64,000 bases of DNA from positions 3,222,501 through 3,286,500 of the forward strand of contig NZ_CP018049.1 in the NCBI RefSeq assembly GCF_002934065.1. Reading direction: 5' to 3'. The position numbers and the translations under genes are program-made. The first letter of the stretch is position 1. The number at the start of each line of letters is the position of its first letter. Shown here in pieces: positions 27,147 through 40,200 of the stretch. Below the pieces are notes generated by a model. The model was given only the letters and a program-made list of their open reading frames with translations, was not told the DNA's origin and ran no database searches. Origin of the DNA: Pseudomonas orientalis (lineage in GTDB: Bacteria; Pseudomonadota; Gammaproteobacteria; Pseudomonadales; Pseudomonadaceae).

Positions 27147-27896
27147 ATGACCGTTTACTTCATCGGCGCAGGCCCCGGCGACCCTGAACTGATCACCGTC
27201 AAAGGCCAGCGCTTGATTCGCAGTTGCCCGGTGATCATCTATGCAGGCTCGCTGGTACCCGCCGCGGTGCTGGAGGGCCATCAGGCGCAGCAGGTGGTCA
27301 ACAGCGCCCACTTGCACCTGGAACAGATCATCGAGCTGATCAAGGCGGCCCATGCCAGAGGCCAGGACGTCGCGCGAGTGCACTCCGGCGACCCCAGTCT
27401 GTACGGGGCGATCGGCGAACAGATTCGTCACTTGCGTGAACTGGGCATCCCGTTCCAGATCATTCCGGGGGTCACGGCGGTAGCGGCTTGCGCAGCGCTG
27501 CTGGAAACCGAATTGACCCTGCCGGATATCGCGCAGAGCGTGATACTGACCCGTTACGCCGACAAGACCAGCATGCCCGACGGTGAGGGTTTCGACAGCC
27601 TGGCGCGACATGGCACCACAATGGCGATTCACCTGGGGGTCAGTCATCTGGAACACATCGTCGCCCAACTGCTGCCCCACTACGGCGCTGACTGCCCGAT
27701 TGCCGTGGTGCACAGGGCGACCTGGCCGGACCAGGACTGGGTCGTTGGCACGCTTGAGGACATCGTCGGGAAAGTTGAAGCGAAAGGCTTTCGGCGTACC
27801 GCACTGATCCTGGTGGGCCGGGTGCTGGCCAGTGACGGCTTCAGTGAGTCGTCGCTTTACCGTGCCGGCCATGCCCACCTTTACCGCCCTGGGTAA
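27147..27896 (+). CDS. cobM: Precorrin-4 C11-methyltransferase
   Basis: SAM-dependent methyltransferase converting precorrin-4 to precorrin-5, 249 aa. Family motifs are VYFIGAGPGDPELITVKGQR at the N-terminus, IIYAGSLVP, HSGDPSLYGAIGEQ and PGVTAVAACAALLETELTLP. The start has AGGA eight bases upstream; the ORF extends further upstream only by overlapping cobE. It is the last gene of the second riboswitch operon and is followed by a REPIN. Confidence 0.96.
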   Translation: MTVYFIGAGPGDPELITVKGQRLIRSCPVIIYAGSLVPAAVLEGHQAQQVVNSAHLHLEQIIELIKAAHARGQDVARVHSGDPSLYGAIGEQIRHLRELGIPFQIIPGVTAVAACAALLETELTLPDIAQSVILTRYADKTSMPDGEGFDSLARHGTTMAIHLGVSHLEHIVAQLLPHYGADCPIAVVHRATWPDQDWVVGTLEDIVGKVEAKGFRRTALILVGRVLASDGFSESSLYRAGHAHLYRPG

Positions 27897-27909
27897 ACGC
27901 CGTCAAAAC

Positions 27910-27998
27910 GGTGGGAGGGGGCTTGCTCCCGATAGCGCCGGTTCAGTCAATGATGTGTCAATTGACCCACCACTATCGGGAGCAAGTCCCCTTCCACA
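27910..27998. repeat. REPIN with diverged arms
   Basis: Two outward REP arms (GTGGGAGGGGGCTTGCTCCC then GATAGC, and a reverse arm with CTATCGGGAGCAAGTCCCCT), about 35 bases apart. The GCTCCC variant differs from the GCCCCC type elsewhere. Confidence 0.88.
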
Positions 27999-28044
27999 GC
28001 CAATGTTCTGCACAAGGAATGTTGCACAAGCCATTGAAAAAAAT

Positions 28045-28075
28045 AAAAAACGGCGCTCACGGGGCGCCGTTTTTA
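28045..28075 (-). terminator. Bidirectional intrinsic terminator after nfuA
   Basis: A stem AAAAACGGCGC / GCGCCGTTTTT with a loop of about seven bases, with A and T runs on the two sides. It lies 22 bases after the nfuA stop and also faces the cobM side. Confidence 0.85.
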
Positions 28076-28096
28076 TGCTCGCAGTGAACGCCTTAC

Positions 28097-28690
<594 letters not shown>

Positions 28691-28895
28691 TCACAGGCTT
28701 GCCCGCAGTTTACGCCAAATTATTACGCAGGTACAAAGTCCGAGTGTTTTTGTCGGGAAAGACCTGATCCTGCTGACCAAAGGCACTGGCGGCCCTGCCC
28801 GTTTCCTGCAACAGCCTGTACGTATCTATATAGGCCTCCTGCAAAAGCTGGCTGAATAAAGTGAATCCTCTTGAACTATGGGTTGTGAGGATTGA

Positions 28896-31800
28896 ATGAA
28901 TAACGCTTTGCAGGGTTTCTATTTCAAAGGTTTGCCTGAACAGCAAGCGCATCTGGACCACCTGATTGATTTCGCGACGGCACAAAGCTCAGGCTCATTG
29001 TCCGCCGCCGAGGTTTACTACCGCCCTCCAGCCGATTCCGAACTGAATCGCGAGTGCAAGGAAGCTTTCCGGGTGCTGGCAAAACTGGAAGCCGATGAGG
29101 ACTTTCAGCAGTTCCTGCGGGAAAAGCCCGAACCGGATGACTCCATTCTGGGCCGGGACTTTCTCTACAACCTGCTCTCAACCCTGTTCAGCAGCGCGCG
29201 GTCACCGATACCCGACCCTCCCGAAACGTTCAGCATCGCCGACCATTCGGTGATCCTGCGCCATATGCCCACTTATTGGTACATCGACGCCGACGTGTTA
29301 CTGGATATCAACCGGCGCGTGGGTAACGGCCTCAAAAGCGATGGTTCGGTACGGTTTGACTTGGTGCTCAAGTACTACTCGATCATTCCGGCACTGCCCA
29401 AAACAGGCGAGCAATGGAAAGCGGTTCTCTGCGGTTTGCAGGAACACCGCACCCTCAGGAAACTCGGGCACGAAGGCGACCTCAGCGACCTGGAGCACCT
29501 GCTGGATGCGCCTGCCGACCAAAAGATCAAGGAGGTTATTCGCGAGATCGAAACACAAACCCGCCAATCGCTGTTCCGCCACGTATTGCCTGACACGTTT
29601 ACCGCCCCACAGCAGGAGATGCTCACCACCACGCCAACCGTATTGCTTGAGCAACTGCTCAATAGCCCCGAGAACCTGGCGCTGGCCGAGCGCATCGCCC
29701 GGGCGCTGGACTGGTATGGCAGTCAAAAGGACGAAACCTGCCCCCAACCGGTGCTGGTGAAGTTGCTGTGGCGTGCACTGTGGCTGACAATCATCCCCAA
29801 CCCCGACTCGACGATAGATAACGAATTGAAGTTATTCATCACTCCGGGGGCGTCTTATAAGTCGATCCGCCAGGACTTGATCAGCCGCTATCACCACAAT
29901 TTGTCGATCAGCACTGACGGGGCGCAATTGGCAGTGTGTGTCGTCAAGGCCCACGTCGCCAGTGAAGTGTGGGTAGCCGATATCCCCGATGACCTGCCCT
30001 ACGCCGCCGCCAGTACCTGGGTTAACTTTCGAAGCGGTTTTGTGCTGGCCGAATCGCTTGCTCCCGGCTCATCGCGCCACATGAGTTTCGAACAATTGCT
30101 TAACCTGGCGGCGGAACATTTTCGCGTCAGTGAGGGCGACGTCAAACAGCAGGCGCTGGTCGCTGCCGCCAGGCTGGCCCCTACTGTCCAATGGGCACAA
30201 GCCAACGGCCTGATTGCCAGCCGAGCGTCGGGCCACTCCCGCGATGAGCTCACCCAGGCCGTCACCGCACTGGAGCAGCATGAATATGAGCTGTTCAACG
30301 CGGTTCAGAACCTCAAACTCAACCTGCCCAGCCGTTGGCGCTTTGCGTCGGACACGGAGTACGACAAAGCCTTTCGCGAAGCCCTCGAGGTGCCGAGAAA
30401 TGCCTACAAGACCTTGATCCAATCACTGCTTGCGCACTTGGGCAGTGCGACTCTGGATGTAGATCAGGACGAGATCACCGTGTATTCATTAAGAGAAGCC
30501 CTGAACAAGGTGCCCATTGAATATGAAACCAAAGCCAAGACCGATGCCGTTCGTTACCGGACAGGTTTTATCCTGCGCATCGTAAAGCCCCGCTCGCCCT
30601 TCCATGCCCTCTACATTGAGGTATTCCCCTTCGCCGGCCTGATTCGTCGACGCAGAGAAATCAAAGCCCTACCGCTAAACGGCAAAGTGGTAGAACTACG
30701 CGACGCCATGAGCTGGGACAAGTACAGGCTGGCCACCGAAGTACCGTTTGATCGAGAGGCTTACCGCGAGAACAAGGCGCCCAGGCCAGGCAAAAAAGCA
30801 CAGTTGATCGTTGAACAAGTCGGCGAGACGCTGCCTGTCATCGACGCTGGGCCGCGCATCCCGTCGTTTGCGCCCAACACGTTGTATGCGCCGCGCAGTG
30901 AAACCCTGGCGAGCATGATTGCCCGCGAGCTGTTTTTCTGCGATGAACAAGCCCTCCTGGAAAAAACCCGTAAAGACACGCGCAAAGTGGACATCCCCGC
31001 TGAAGTACTCGAAGACTTGGCGTTCTGGGGCAAGATTTTTATCCCACTTTGGGGGGGTATCGACGACATCGCCTCCGGCGATCCCCAGCGCATCAAGTCA
31101 GGCGTCGCCAGCCTGTTCATCGACATCGTAGCTTTCGCGTTGCCGGTGGGGCGGTATGTGGCCGGCTCTACTCGCCTGCTTATCCAGGCAGGCAAGACCG
31201 GGGTGCGCCTGGCGCTGCCTAAACTCGCGAAACTGACCGGGAAACTGGTGATTGGCACACTCCAGGAACTCAACCCCCTGGCCGCCCTGCCCAGCCTGCT
31301 CAGGCTCGCGCGCTTTGGTTTGCTCAAGCTGGGCCATAAATTGATGCGCCAGGCAAAACGGGGTATCGCCCAACTGCGCGATGGGACGATCGCCGCCAGG
31401 CATATGCGCTCGGTCGACCCTGACAGCTGGAAGCCGCTGCAGGCGGGCGATCAACTGTTTACCGTGGACGGCTTCGCCAATGTCCCGATGCGCAACGTCG
31501 GCAGCCTCGACGCGCCGGATTATCGCTTGATCGATACCGCCGCCAATAAAGCCTTCGGGCCGCGCTTTAGAGAGCCGATCACGGTCATCAGCAACAGCAG
31601 CCCGTTGATCCGTCAGTACGCGGTTGACCCTGAGTTGATCAGAGGCCTCAAGCCCGACGCGCGCGGTATCTTCTCCCGAACGGACTACAACCAGAAGTTC
31701 ATCTGTAATGTCGACGACAAGGGCAAAATCGCGGTGTACCAGGTGCGCGATAACTCCTATGGGTTCATTCAGGAAACCGCCGCCGGCGCCGACAACAGCT

Positions 31801-33248
31801 TTTCAATCGTACTGGTCAATCCAAAGACCAACCGGGATTTGTCGATCACGCTGTCGTCGGTTGAGCCCGGTCATTGGTATTCAAGCCCGATCAAGCTCTC
31901 GGGCGGCGCTCCGGATGCGCCAAGCGTGGTAACGCCCTCGGTGCTGTTGAAATGGACCGAGGCCAGTGAAGACGCGCTGAAAAAAACCATGGACAATTTC
32001 GTCAGCACTTACAACCTGGACCCCAGCGCCTTTCGGCAGTTCGTCAACAGCCGCAACACCCTGACGCCCCGCGGGCAAAAGATGCTGGACCGCGCAGGAA
32101 CCGCTCGCACCAGCGTCACTTACGAGCATATGGAGCACTGGAGCAAGGCGTCCCAGCGCGAGCGCAACAGCCTCACCCTTGAAGGCTTCGCCGCCGACCA
32201 TAACCTGGATCCGGTGGCCTTTGCCGACCACGTAAACCCTGATGGCACCTATAAAGCGGCAGGCAAAGTACTCGCCAAATACGCCAGAGGTGAGCAGTTC
32301 AACGCTCTGAAACCCGAACACCTGCAAGAGTGGAACAAGCACTACAACGCCACCAATTCAAGGATGTCCATGCACGCATTTGTCGAGCAGAAAAATCTCG
32401 ATCCGGTCATCTGGAGCAGCTACGTCAACGACAACGGCAGCATGACCCGCGCCGGTAGAGAAAGGTGGCTCTTCGGGCAAAGAAGCCCGCAGGACCAGCC
32501 GGTAGCGAGGAAACGGCCGGCGGTGCCCACGGCAGGAAGTTCAAAAAGACCACGCCTGGAAGACGATATCCTGCCCACGCGACGCCGATCCACTTCAATC
32601 ACGGCCTCTTTTGATCACAAAATCAACAATAACGCACCGATCCTGCAAGACCCGAAAGATGTCAGGCGCAGCTTGACCCTTGAGCTTGAAGGCCCGCTGC
32701 AAAACATCGAGATTACCGACGCCAACCATTTTTTTGACGAGTTCACCGGTCCGCAGTACATCGAAGTCAAGGAGGCGGCAACCAAAAGTATCCGCGACTG
32801 GATCGCCAAGGAGGGCAACCATCATCGCCGGCTTGATCGACTGCTGGAGGTCAAGAAACTGGCTGATGGGCCGCAGCGCGGGCTTTCAGTCGTAGCGCGA
32901 ACCGATATAAAACGCTTCGATGTCATTGGGCCGTACACCGGCAAGTTGCACCTGGATCAAGCCTCGCTCAATACCGAGATAGTGGAAAAAAGTGAAGCGG
33001 CAGTCGGTACTTATTTATTCCAGACCAATACTCACAGCGCAACCGTCAGCGGCCACGGCAATAGCAATACGCTGAGCCTCATCAATGCGGTCAAGGTGCC
33101 CAACCTGCCCGACGCAGGCATCAAAAATGTCGGCGCCTTGTATGTCGGCAAATACATGGTCTTTCTAGTTGCCTGGCGGGATATCCCTGCAGGGACCGAG
33201 TTGCTGATGGACTATGGAAAAGCCTACTGGAAATATATCAGGCCCTGA
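28896..33248 (+). CDS. Giant effector-like protein with NLS-like signal and C-terminal SET domain
   Basis: A 1450-aa protein. GAGG stands five bases before the ATG. Residues 1-700 are soluble and unrecognised. A hydrophobic, possibly membrane-inserting region follows (about 735-815, [16 protein letters not shown]). Three W-anchored repeats of 55-64 aa begin at W1020, W1082 and W1146, each with an NLDP core. A bipartite nuclear-localisation-like segment follows (RKRP at 1205-1208, SKRPRLEDD from 1216). The C-terminus (about 1328-1446) reads as a SET lysine methyltransferase domain: [16 protein letters not shown] at 1388-1389, LIN at 1395-1397, [13 protein letters not shown] with Tyr1440. The canonical NHS is NAV here. 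No signal peptide or secretion genes are visible. Probably delivered to eukaryotic cells to methylate a host (possibly nuclear) protein; this role is inference. Confidence 0.8.
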   Translation: MNNALQGFYFKGLPEQQAHLDHLIDFATAQSSGSLSAAEVYYRPPADSELNRECKEAFRVLAKLEADEDFQQFLREKPEPDDSILGRDFLYNLLSTLFSSARSPIPDPPETFSIADHSVILRHMPTYWYIDADVLLDINRRVGNGLKSDGSVRFDLVLKYYSIIPALPKTGEQWKAVLCGLQEHRTLRKLGHEGDLSDLEHLLDAPADQKIKEVIREIETQTRQSLFRHVLPDTFTAPQQEMLTTTPTVLLEQLLNSPENLALAERIARALDWYGSQKDETCPQPVLVKLLWRALWLTIIPNPDSTIDNELKLFITPGASYKSIRQDLISRYHHNLSISTDGAQLAVCVVKAHVASEVWVADIPDDLPYAAASTWVNFRSGFVLAESLAPGSSRHMSFEQLLNLAAEHFRVSEGDVKQQALVAAARLAPTVQWAQANGLIASRASGHSRDELTQAVTALEQHEYELFNAVQNLKLNLPSRWRFASDTEYDKAFREALEVPRNAYKTLIQSLLAHLGSATLDVDQDEITVYSLREALNKVPIEYETKAKTDAVRYRTGFILRIVKPRSPFHALYIEVFPFAGLIRRRREIKALPLNGKVVELRDAMSWDKYRLATEVPFDREAYRENKAPRPGKKAQLIVEQVGETLPVIDAGPRIPSFAPNTLYAPRSETLASMIARELFFCDEQALLEKTRKDTRKVDIPAEVLEDLAFWGKIFIPLWGGIDDIASGDPQRIKSGVASLFIDIVAFALPVGRYVAGSTRLLIQAGKTGVRLALPKLAKLTGKLVIGTLQELNPLAALPSLLRLARFGLLKLGHKLMRQAKRGIAQLRDGTIAARHMRSVDPDSWKPLQAGDQLFTVDGFANVPMRNVGSLDAPDYRLIDTAANKAFGPRFREPITVISNSSPLIRQYAVDPELIRGLKPDARGIFSRTDYNQKFICNVDDKGKIAVYQVRDNSYGFIQETAAGADNSFSIVLVNPKTNRDLSITLSSVEPGHWYSSPIKLSGGAPDAPSVVTPSVLLKWTEASEDALKKTMDNFVSTYNLDPSAFRQFVNSRNTLTPRGQKMLDRAGTARTSVTYEHMEHWSKASQRERNSLTLEGFAADHNLDPVAFADHVNPDGTYKAAGKVLAKYARGEQFNALKPEHLQEWNKHYNATNSRMSMHAFVEQKNLDPVIWSSYVNDNGSMTRAGRERWLFGQRSPQDQPVARKRPAVPTAGSSKRPRLEDDILPTRRRSTSITASFDHKINNNAPILQDPKDVRRSLTLELEGPLQNIEITDANHFFDEFTGPQYIEVKEAATKSIRDWIAKEGNHHRRLDRLLEVKKLADGPQRGLSVVARTDIKRFDVIGPYTGKLHLDQASLNTEIVEKSEAAVGTYLFQTNTHSATVSGHGNSNTLSLINAVKVPNLPDAGIKNVGALYVGKYMVFLVAWRDIPAGTELLMDYGKAYWKYIRP

Positions 33249-33502
33249 GCCGCCGAACGGCAGCCCTGATGCTTTTGCCTGAGGGGTGGCGCATCCTCAA
33301 CGCCAAACGCCTGCAGCGCCGCCCTTTCCGACTAACAGGCCCTCCAAGGCGTCATGGGGGCCCAACGTTGAAAAACAGCTGCATGACCCGGGCCATGACG
33401 GCAGCCAACATGAGCGATATTCATGCAGAACCCCGCATGCTCAAATCCGGCACAGGTTTGTTATCATTCACGTCCTCCGTAATGCCTGACCAGAGTAGTC
33501 CC

Positions 33503-36500
33503 ATGTCCGATCGTAGCGTTCGTCTGCAAGCCCTTCACCACGCCCTCAAGGAACGTATCCTGATCCTGGACGGTGGTATGGGCACGATGATCCAGAGCTA
33601 TAAGCTCGAGGAGCAGGACTACCGTGGCAAACGCTTCGCCGACTGGCCCAGCGACGTCAAGGGTAACAACGACCTGCTGGTACTGACCCGCCCGGACGTG
33701 ATCGGCGGTATCGAGAAAGCGTACCTGGACGCTGGCGCCGACATTCTTGAAACCAACACCTTCAACGCCACGCGCATCTCCATGGCCGACTACGGCATGG
33801 AAGAACTGGCCTATGAACTGAACGTGGAAGGCGCGCGCCTGGCGCGCAAAGTCGCCGACGCCAAGACCCACGAAAACCCGGCCAAGCCGCGCTTCGTGGC
33901 CGGCGTGCTGGGCCCGACCAGCCGCACCTGCTCGCTGTCACCAGATGTGAATAACCCCGGCTACCGCAACGTGACCTTCGATGAACTGGTGGAAAACTAC
34001 ACCGAGGCCACCCAGGGCCTGATCGAAGGCGGCGCCGACCTGATCCTGATCGAAACCATCTTCGACACCCTCAACGCCAAGGCAGCGATCTTTGCCGTGC
34101 AAGGCGTGTTCGAAGCCCTGGGTATCGAACTGCCGATCATGATTTCCGGCACCATCACCGACGCCTCCGGCCGTACCCTGTCAGGCCAGACCACCGAAGC
34201 GTTCTGGAACTCCGTGGCGCACGCCAAGCCGATCTCGGTCGGTTTGAACTGTGCCCTTGGCGCCAGCGAACTGCGCCCCTACCTGGAAGAGTTGTCGAAC
34301 AAGGCCAACACCCATGTGTCGGCGCACCCGAACGCTGGCCTGCCCAACGAGTTCGGCGAGTACGATGAACTGCCGTCAGAAACCGCCAAGGTTATCGAAG
34401 AGTTCGCCCAGAGCGGCTTCCTGAACATCGTCGGCGGTTGCTGCGGCACTACGCCTGGGCATATCGAAGCCATCGCCAAGGCCGTGGCCGGGTATGCGCC
34501 GCGCCCGATCCCGGACATTCCCAAGGCCTGCCGCCTGTCGGGCCTGGAGCCGTTCACCATCGATCGCAGTTCGTTGTTCGTCAACGTCGGCGAACGTACC
34601 AACATCACCGGCTCGGCCAAGTTCGCCCGGCTGATCCGCGAAGACAACTACACCGAAGCCCTCGAAGTCGCCCTGCAGCAGGTAGAAGCCGGCGCCCAGG
34701 TGATCGACATCAACATGGACGAGGGCATGCTCGATTCGAAGAAGGCGATGGTGACCTTCCTCAATCTGATTGCCGGCGAGCCGGACATCTCCCGCGTGCC
34801 GATCATGATCGACTCCTCCAAGTGGGAAGTGATTGAAGCCGGGCTCAAGTGCATCCAGGGCAAGGGCATCGTCAACTCCATCAGCATGAAGGAAGGCGTG
34901 GAGCAGTTCATTCATCACGCCAAGTTGTGCAAGCGCTACGGCGCGGCGGTGGTGGTGATGGCGTTCGACGAAGCCGGCCAGGCCGACACCGAAGCGCGCA
35001 AGAAAGAGATCTGCAAACGCTCCTACGACATCCTGGTCAACGAAGTCGGCTTTCCGCCGGAAGACATCATCTTCGACCCGAACATCTTCGCGGTCGCCAC
35101 CGGCATCGAAGAGCACAACAACTATGCCGTCGACTTCATCAACGCCTGCGCCTATATCCGCGACGAACTGCCGTATGCGCTGACCTCCGGTGGCGTGTCC
35201 AACGTGTCGTTCTCGTTCCGCGGCAACAACCCGGTGCGCGAGGCGATCCACTCGGTGTTCCTGCTGTATGCGATCCGCAACGGCCTGACCATGGGCATCG
35301 TCAACGCCGGCCAGTTGGAGATCTACGACCAGATCCCGGCCGAATTGCGCGATGCAGTGGAAGACGTGGTGCTCAACCGCACCCCGGACGGCACCGACGC
35401 CCTGCTGGCGATTGCCGACAAGTACAAGGGCGACGGCAGCGTCAAGGAAGCCGAGACCGAGGAATGGCGTGGCTGGGAGGTCAACAAGCGCCTGGAGCAT
35501 GCGCTCGTCAAGGGCATCACCACGCACATTGTCGAAGACACCGAAGAATCGCGCCTGTCGTTTGCGCGCCCGATCGAAGTGATCGAAGGCCCGTTGATGT
35601 CGGGCATGAACATCGTCGGCGACCTGTTTGGCGCCGGCAAAATGTTCCTGCCCCAGGTGGTGAAATCCGCACGGGTGATGAAGCAGGCCGTGGCTCACCT
35701 GATTCCGTTCATCGAGCTGGAAAAAGGCGACAAGCCCGAAGCCAAGGGCAAGATCCTGATGGCCACGGTCAAGGGCGACGTGCATGACATCGGCAAGAAC
35801 ATTGTCGGCGTGGTGCTGGGTTGCAACGGCTACGACATTGTCGACCTGGGCGTGATGGTACCGGCGGAGAAGATCCTGCAGGTGGCCAAGGAGCAGAAAT
35901 GCGACATCATTGGCCTGTCCGGCCTGATCACGCCATCCCTGGATGAAATGGTGCATGTGGCCCGCGAAATGCAGCGCCAGGATTTCCACTTGCCGCTGAT
36001 GATCGGGGGAGCCACTACGTCAAAGGCGCACACAGCGGTGAAGATCGAGCCCAAGTACAGCAATGACGCGGTGATCTACGTCACCGACGCCTCCCGCGCT
36101 GTGGGCGTGGCCACGCAGTTGCTGTCCAAGGAACTGAAGGCCGGTTTCGTCGAGAAAACCCGCCTGGAATACATCGACGTACGTGAGCGCACTTCCAACC
36201 GCAGCGCCCGTACCGAGCGCCTGAGCTACGCGGCGGCGATCGCCAAGAAACCGCAGTTCGACTGGAGCAGCTACACCCCGGTCAAACCGAGCTTTACCGG
36301 CGCCAAGGTGCTGGACAATATCGACCTCAACGTCCTGGCCAACTACATCGACTGGACACCGTTCTTTATTTCCTGGGACCTGGCCGGCAAGTTCCCGCGC
36401 ATCCTTACCGATGAAGTGGTGGGAGAAGCCGCCACCGCGCTGTATGCCGATGCACAGGACATGCTTAGGAAGTTGATAGACGAAAAACTCATCAGCGCCC

Positions 36501-37213
36501 GCGCGGTGTTCGGTTTCTGGCCGACCAACCAGATGCAGGACGATGACCTGGAAGTCTACGGTGACGACGGCCAGCCGATTGCCAAGCTGCATCACCTGCG
36601 CCAGCAGATCATCAAGACCGACGGCAAGCCCAACTTCTCCCTGGCCGACTTCGTGGCGCCCAAGGACAGCGGCATAACCGACTACATCGGCGGTTTCATC
36701 ACCACCGCCGGTATCGGCGCCGAAGAAGTCGCCAAGGCGTATCAGGACGCTGGCGACGACTACAACTCGATCATGGTCAAGGCGCTGGCTGATCGCTTGG
36801 CCGAAGCCTGCGCCGAGTGGCTGCACCAGCAGGTGCGTAAAGAGCACTGGGGTTACACCAAGGACGAGCAACTGGACAACGAGGCGCTGATCAAGGAGCA
36901 ATACAGCGGCATCCGCCCTGCCCCGGGTTACCCGGCCTGCCCGGACCACACCGAGAAAGCCCAGCTGTTCCAACTGCTCGACCCCGAGGCCCGGGAAATG
37001 CATGCCGGGCGCAGCGGTGTGTTCCTCACCGAGCACTACGCGATGTTCCCGGCGGCGGCAGTCAGCGGCTGGTACTTCGCCCATCCCCAGGCACAGTACT
37101 TTGCCGTGGGCAAGGTCGACAAGGATCAGGTCGCCAGCTACACCGCGCGCAAAGGCCAGGACCTCAGCGTGACGGAGCGCTGGCTGGCGCCGAACCTGGG
37201 GTATGACAACTGA
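33503..37213 (+). CDS. metH: Cobalamin-dependent methionine synthase
   Basis: 5-methyltetrahydrofolate-homocysteine methyltransferase, 1236 aa, with all four modules: homocysteine-binding with zinc Cys pair ([10 protein letters not shown], residue ~310), pterin-binding ([14 protein letters not shown], ~355), cobalamin-binding ([20 protein letters not shown] with axial His761) and the SAM reactivation domain ([15 protein letters not shown] near the C-terminus). The start [16 protein letters not shown] fits the family; the ORF runs 78 codons further upstream without homology. It depends on the cobalamin made by the cob genes in this window. Giant effector-like genes lie on both sides. Confidence 0.97.
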   Translation: MSDRSVRLQALHHALKERILILDGGMGTMIQSYKLEEQDYRGKRFADWPSDVKGNNDLLVLTRPDVIGGIEKAYLDAGADILETNTFNATRISMADYGMEELAYELNVEGARLARKVADAKTHENPAKPRFVAGVLGPTSRTCSLSPDVNNPGYRNVTFDELVENYTEATQGLIEGGADLILIETIFDTLNAKAAIFAVQGVFEALGIELPIMISGTITDASGRTLSGQTTEAFWNSVAHAKPISVGLNCALGASELRPYLEELSNKANTHVSAHPNAGLPNEFGEYDELPSETAKVIEEFAQSGFLNIVGGCCGTTPGHIEAIAKAVAGYAPRPIPDIPKACRLSGLEPFTIDRSSLFVNVGERTNITGSAKFARLIREDNYTEALEVALQQVEAGAQVIDINMDEGMLDSKKAMVTFLNLIAGEPDISRVPIMIDSSKWEVIEAGLKCIQGKGIVNSISMKEGVEQFIHHAKLCKRYGAAVVVMAFDEAGQADTEARKKEICKRSYDILVNEVGFPPEDIIFDPNIFAVATGIEEHNNYAVDFINACAYIRDELPYALTSGGVSNVSFSFRGNNPVREAIHSVFLLYAIRNGLTMGIVNAGQLEIYDQIPAELRDAVEDVVLNRTPDGTDALLAIADKYKGDGSVKEAETEEWRGWEVNKRLEHALVKGITTHIVEDTEESRLSFARPIEVIEGPLMSGMNIVGDLFGAGKMFLPQVVKSARVMKQAVAHLIPFIELEKGDKPEAKGKILMATVKGDVHDIGKNIVGVVLGCNGYDIVDLGVMVPAEKILQVAKEQKCDIIGLSGLITPSLDEMVHVAREMQRQDFHLPLMIGGATTSKAHTAVKIEPKYSNDAVIYVTDASRAVGVATQLLSKELKAGFVEKTRLEYIDVRERTSNRSARTERLSYAAAIAKKPQFDWSSYTPVKPSFTGAKVLDNIDLNVLANYIDWTPFFISWDLAGKFPRILTDEVVGEAATALYADAQDMLRKLIDEKLISARAVFGFWPTNQMQDDDLEVYGDDGQPIAKLHHLRQQIIKTDGKPNFSLADFVAPKDSGITDYIGGFITTAGIGAEEVAKAYQDAGDDYNSIMVKALADRLAEACAEWLHQQVRKEHWGYTKDEQLDNEALIKEQYSGIRPAPGYPACPDHTEKAQLFQLLDPEAREMHAGRSGVFLTEHYAMFPAAAVSGWYFAHPQAQYFAVGKVDKDQVASYTARKGQDLSVTERWLAPNLGYDN

Positions 37214-37245
37214 AGTCAAAGGTTCGGCGCTCTTAAAGCACTGAC

Positions 37246-40200
37246 TCAGGGGCGCCGGGACGGGCCGGGCTGGGGTGACGACGGTGCAGGCGTGAGAGGT
37301 TCCATGCCCGATAACCGTTGTATCTCTGCGCGGGACAGTTCCATGCGTTTCTGGGTGCGGGCGGCGGCCCGCTCGATCTCCAACTGGCCTATGGCTTCGT
37401 CGTAGCGCGCCTTGCTCTGGGCGTCGCCCCAATCACCGTGCGCGTCCTCCAAGGCTTCATAACGGCGTGCCAGTTCGTCCTCAAGGGCCTCCAATTGTTC
37501 GGCGTAACGCGTCTCCAGGTAACGCAGCCAGTAATCACGCTGAATCAGGCTTTCGACAAACGCATCGGTGCCTTCGGCAGCCATGATTTGCGCACGGATC
37601 TGCGCCTGCAATTCGCCACTGATCGGACTGGCATAGTCCATATAGGCGGGTTGCCCTGGCAGCTCCAGGCCGTCGGGCCAGCCGCGGGTCAAGCCGATCC
37701 GGTAACTCAAACGCACCTCGGCCCGGTCCATGCCCACTGCGGCAGCTTCTGCCAGTTGATCGGCCTTGCTCAACCGAAACAACTGCCGCGACAGGTTCAG
37801 CAGCGCCCGGCCCCTGAGGTCGAGCCGTTGCTGTGGAATGTCGCGCAAGGCGCGGTATTCGAACACTCGCACTTCCATCTCGCTGAACGTCAGGATGCGC
37901 CCGTCGATACAGGTGCCGTGGGTTTCGGCTTCGACGAACAAGGTGCCACGTAGCTCGGCATTTTCTGCCGCCCCCGCGATAACGTCCCAAACCCGTTGCG
38001 TCAGGCTCGGGCGGTTGAGGTTGAATTCCGAGGTCAGGCGCAACAGCGAAATGAGGTGGAAAAACCGATCATGATCTTGTGCCTGTGCCAGTTGGTTCCA
38101 ATGCGCCCTTCGTTGTGTCGCCAACGCCGCAGAGGTATTGTCCAACCAGGGGTCAAGTGCCGGTTGCGCGGTATTTTGCAGCGGGTTTTCAATGCGCTCC
38201 GCCGGCAGGTAGCCGGCGTCCGGATCACTGTCATCGTCGTCAGAACCGGAGTCGGAGCCCGAATCAGGATCGGAGTCGGAATCCGGGGCCGACTCAGTGT
38301 CAGTCCCTCCAAAATTGCGGCGATGAGCGCGGTCAAGTTCTGCTCGCGAAAAGCCCATGACCTCATCGACCTCATGCGCCTGGGCGTAGTCGCGCATTTG
38401 TTCAAGGGCTTGCGCGGTCAGGGTATGGTTATCGGACAGGTCCGTACCTGAGACCAGGCCGTCGTGCGCGCCACCAAGCAGAGGCTGCGGGAAGGACTCC
38501 AACGCATTGCCGCTCAGGTTCAACCGGGTCAGGTGCCGGGACTCCAACGCACCGTCGGGCCAGCTCGCGATGTCGTTGTAGCTCACGTCCAGTGTCTCCA
38601 GGCGACTGAAATCGCGCAGATCGAACGCCTGCAGGTTGTTGTGGCTCAAGTCCAGCCAACGCAAACGTTCGCTGCGCAGTTGAGCAGGCAACGACGGCGC
38701 CTGCGTGAATGCGTTCTCGGTCAGTTCCAGACGCTCAAGCTGCTCCATGCGCTGAACGGCTTCGGGCAGCGCTGTCAGCCTGTTGCCGCTGAGTATCAAC
38801 CGGTTCAATTGGGTAAACGCGGCTAAAAACCCGTTGCTGCCCTGGGCAGTGAGCTTGCCCCCCGTCAGATTGAGGCTGCGCACATGGGTAAACGGCACGG
38901 AGAGCGCCGGAAGATCACCGGGTTGGCTCAACTGCAGGTTCAACGCTTCGACCTCGACACCGGTACGTCCCTCTACCACCGCCTTCACCCAGGATTCGCG
39001 GATAACCGTTACGGTTTTTTCTCGTGTCAAGTGATTGTCAATACCGTCATAAAAGCGCGCCTGGCGGGTAAACAACCAGCCGTTCAACTCTCGTGTCAGC
39101 ACGTCGTGGGTCTGACGCCACTGGCCGATCTGCGCATCGACTTGCACGTCGTCCAACCCCATCTCGCGCAGTTGCCTGACCCGGGCCAATACTTGTTCAG
39201 GCTGCATGAACGGGCTCAGCCACCTTATGGCGATTTCCGGAGTGCCCTTCACGCTCCCAACATTCTGTCGGATGGGCAGTAAAAACTGTGCGACCGAATC
39301 CGCGGTCTGCTTCGGCGGAAACGCCAAAGGCTCCTGATCCAGCGCAAACCGACTCAATGCGCCCTCAGGCAAGCCCTTGGCCGTCTCGATCCGGCGCCGC
39401 GCCGCATTGAGTACCGCCGTGCCTTCGGCACTTAGCGGGTTGCCTGCCAATTCGGTGCGCATCAACACATCCGAGTCGTCAAGCGCGAGCGGCGCAAGGC
39501 TCGTCAACTGATTGTCACGTAAGTCCAGGCAAGCCAATTGCGCAAGCTGTTCAGCGCCCTGTGGCCATTCGCGCAGCATCGACCCACGCAGGTTCAACGC
39601 TGTCAGGTGGCTGAGTGCGCTGACGTCAAGGCTGCCCAGATGGTTATATTGCAGACTCAATACTTGTAGCCTGTTCAACTCATTGAATTGAGCCTGTACT
39701 GCCGGGGTTACTACGATCTGGTTGTCGGACAAGTCCAGGTAAGTCAATTCTGGCAGCACACTCCCCCTGATCGGCACCTCAGTGAGGCGACTTAAGCGCA
39801 CTTCAAGGCTTCGAACCCCGGCGAACGCTTGGATGAAACCATTGATCTGATCGGGCGATACATCCTCCAACCATTTAACTGTCAAGGTTTTCACATGGGA
39901 AAAGGTACCGGCCGGCAACATCGGCAATTCGCGAATTTTTTCAATGGCCAGGGGATCGCTCAATGACAAGTTCGGATCCGGTAGTTGAAAGATCGAAATA
40001 TCGCTATCGGTCGGCAGGCCATAGCGTTCGCATACCGCCCCGCGCCAGCTTTTCTCCAGCAACGTCAGGATGCTCGCATTATGCCCGGTCCTCCAGCGCT
40101 CCCGCGCAAAGCGCACCCTGAATCCGAGGACCGGAGAGGGTTCGTAGAACTGTTTGAAAATGCCGAAGTGTTCTTCACGCAGTGCTTGCACCGCGTTCAT

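Noticed and set aside
28703..28880. Possible promoter/RNA element between nfuA and the SET gene
   Set aside because: Only ~210 bases with no clear -35/-10 pair or hairpin that I could support.
34376..37432. Open frames of 537 and 470 codons on the minus strand opposite metH
   Set aside because: His/Val/Gln/Asp-rich translations typical of antisense frames in high-GC genes; metH is unambiguous.
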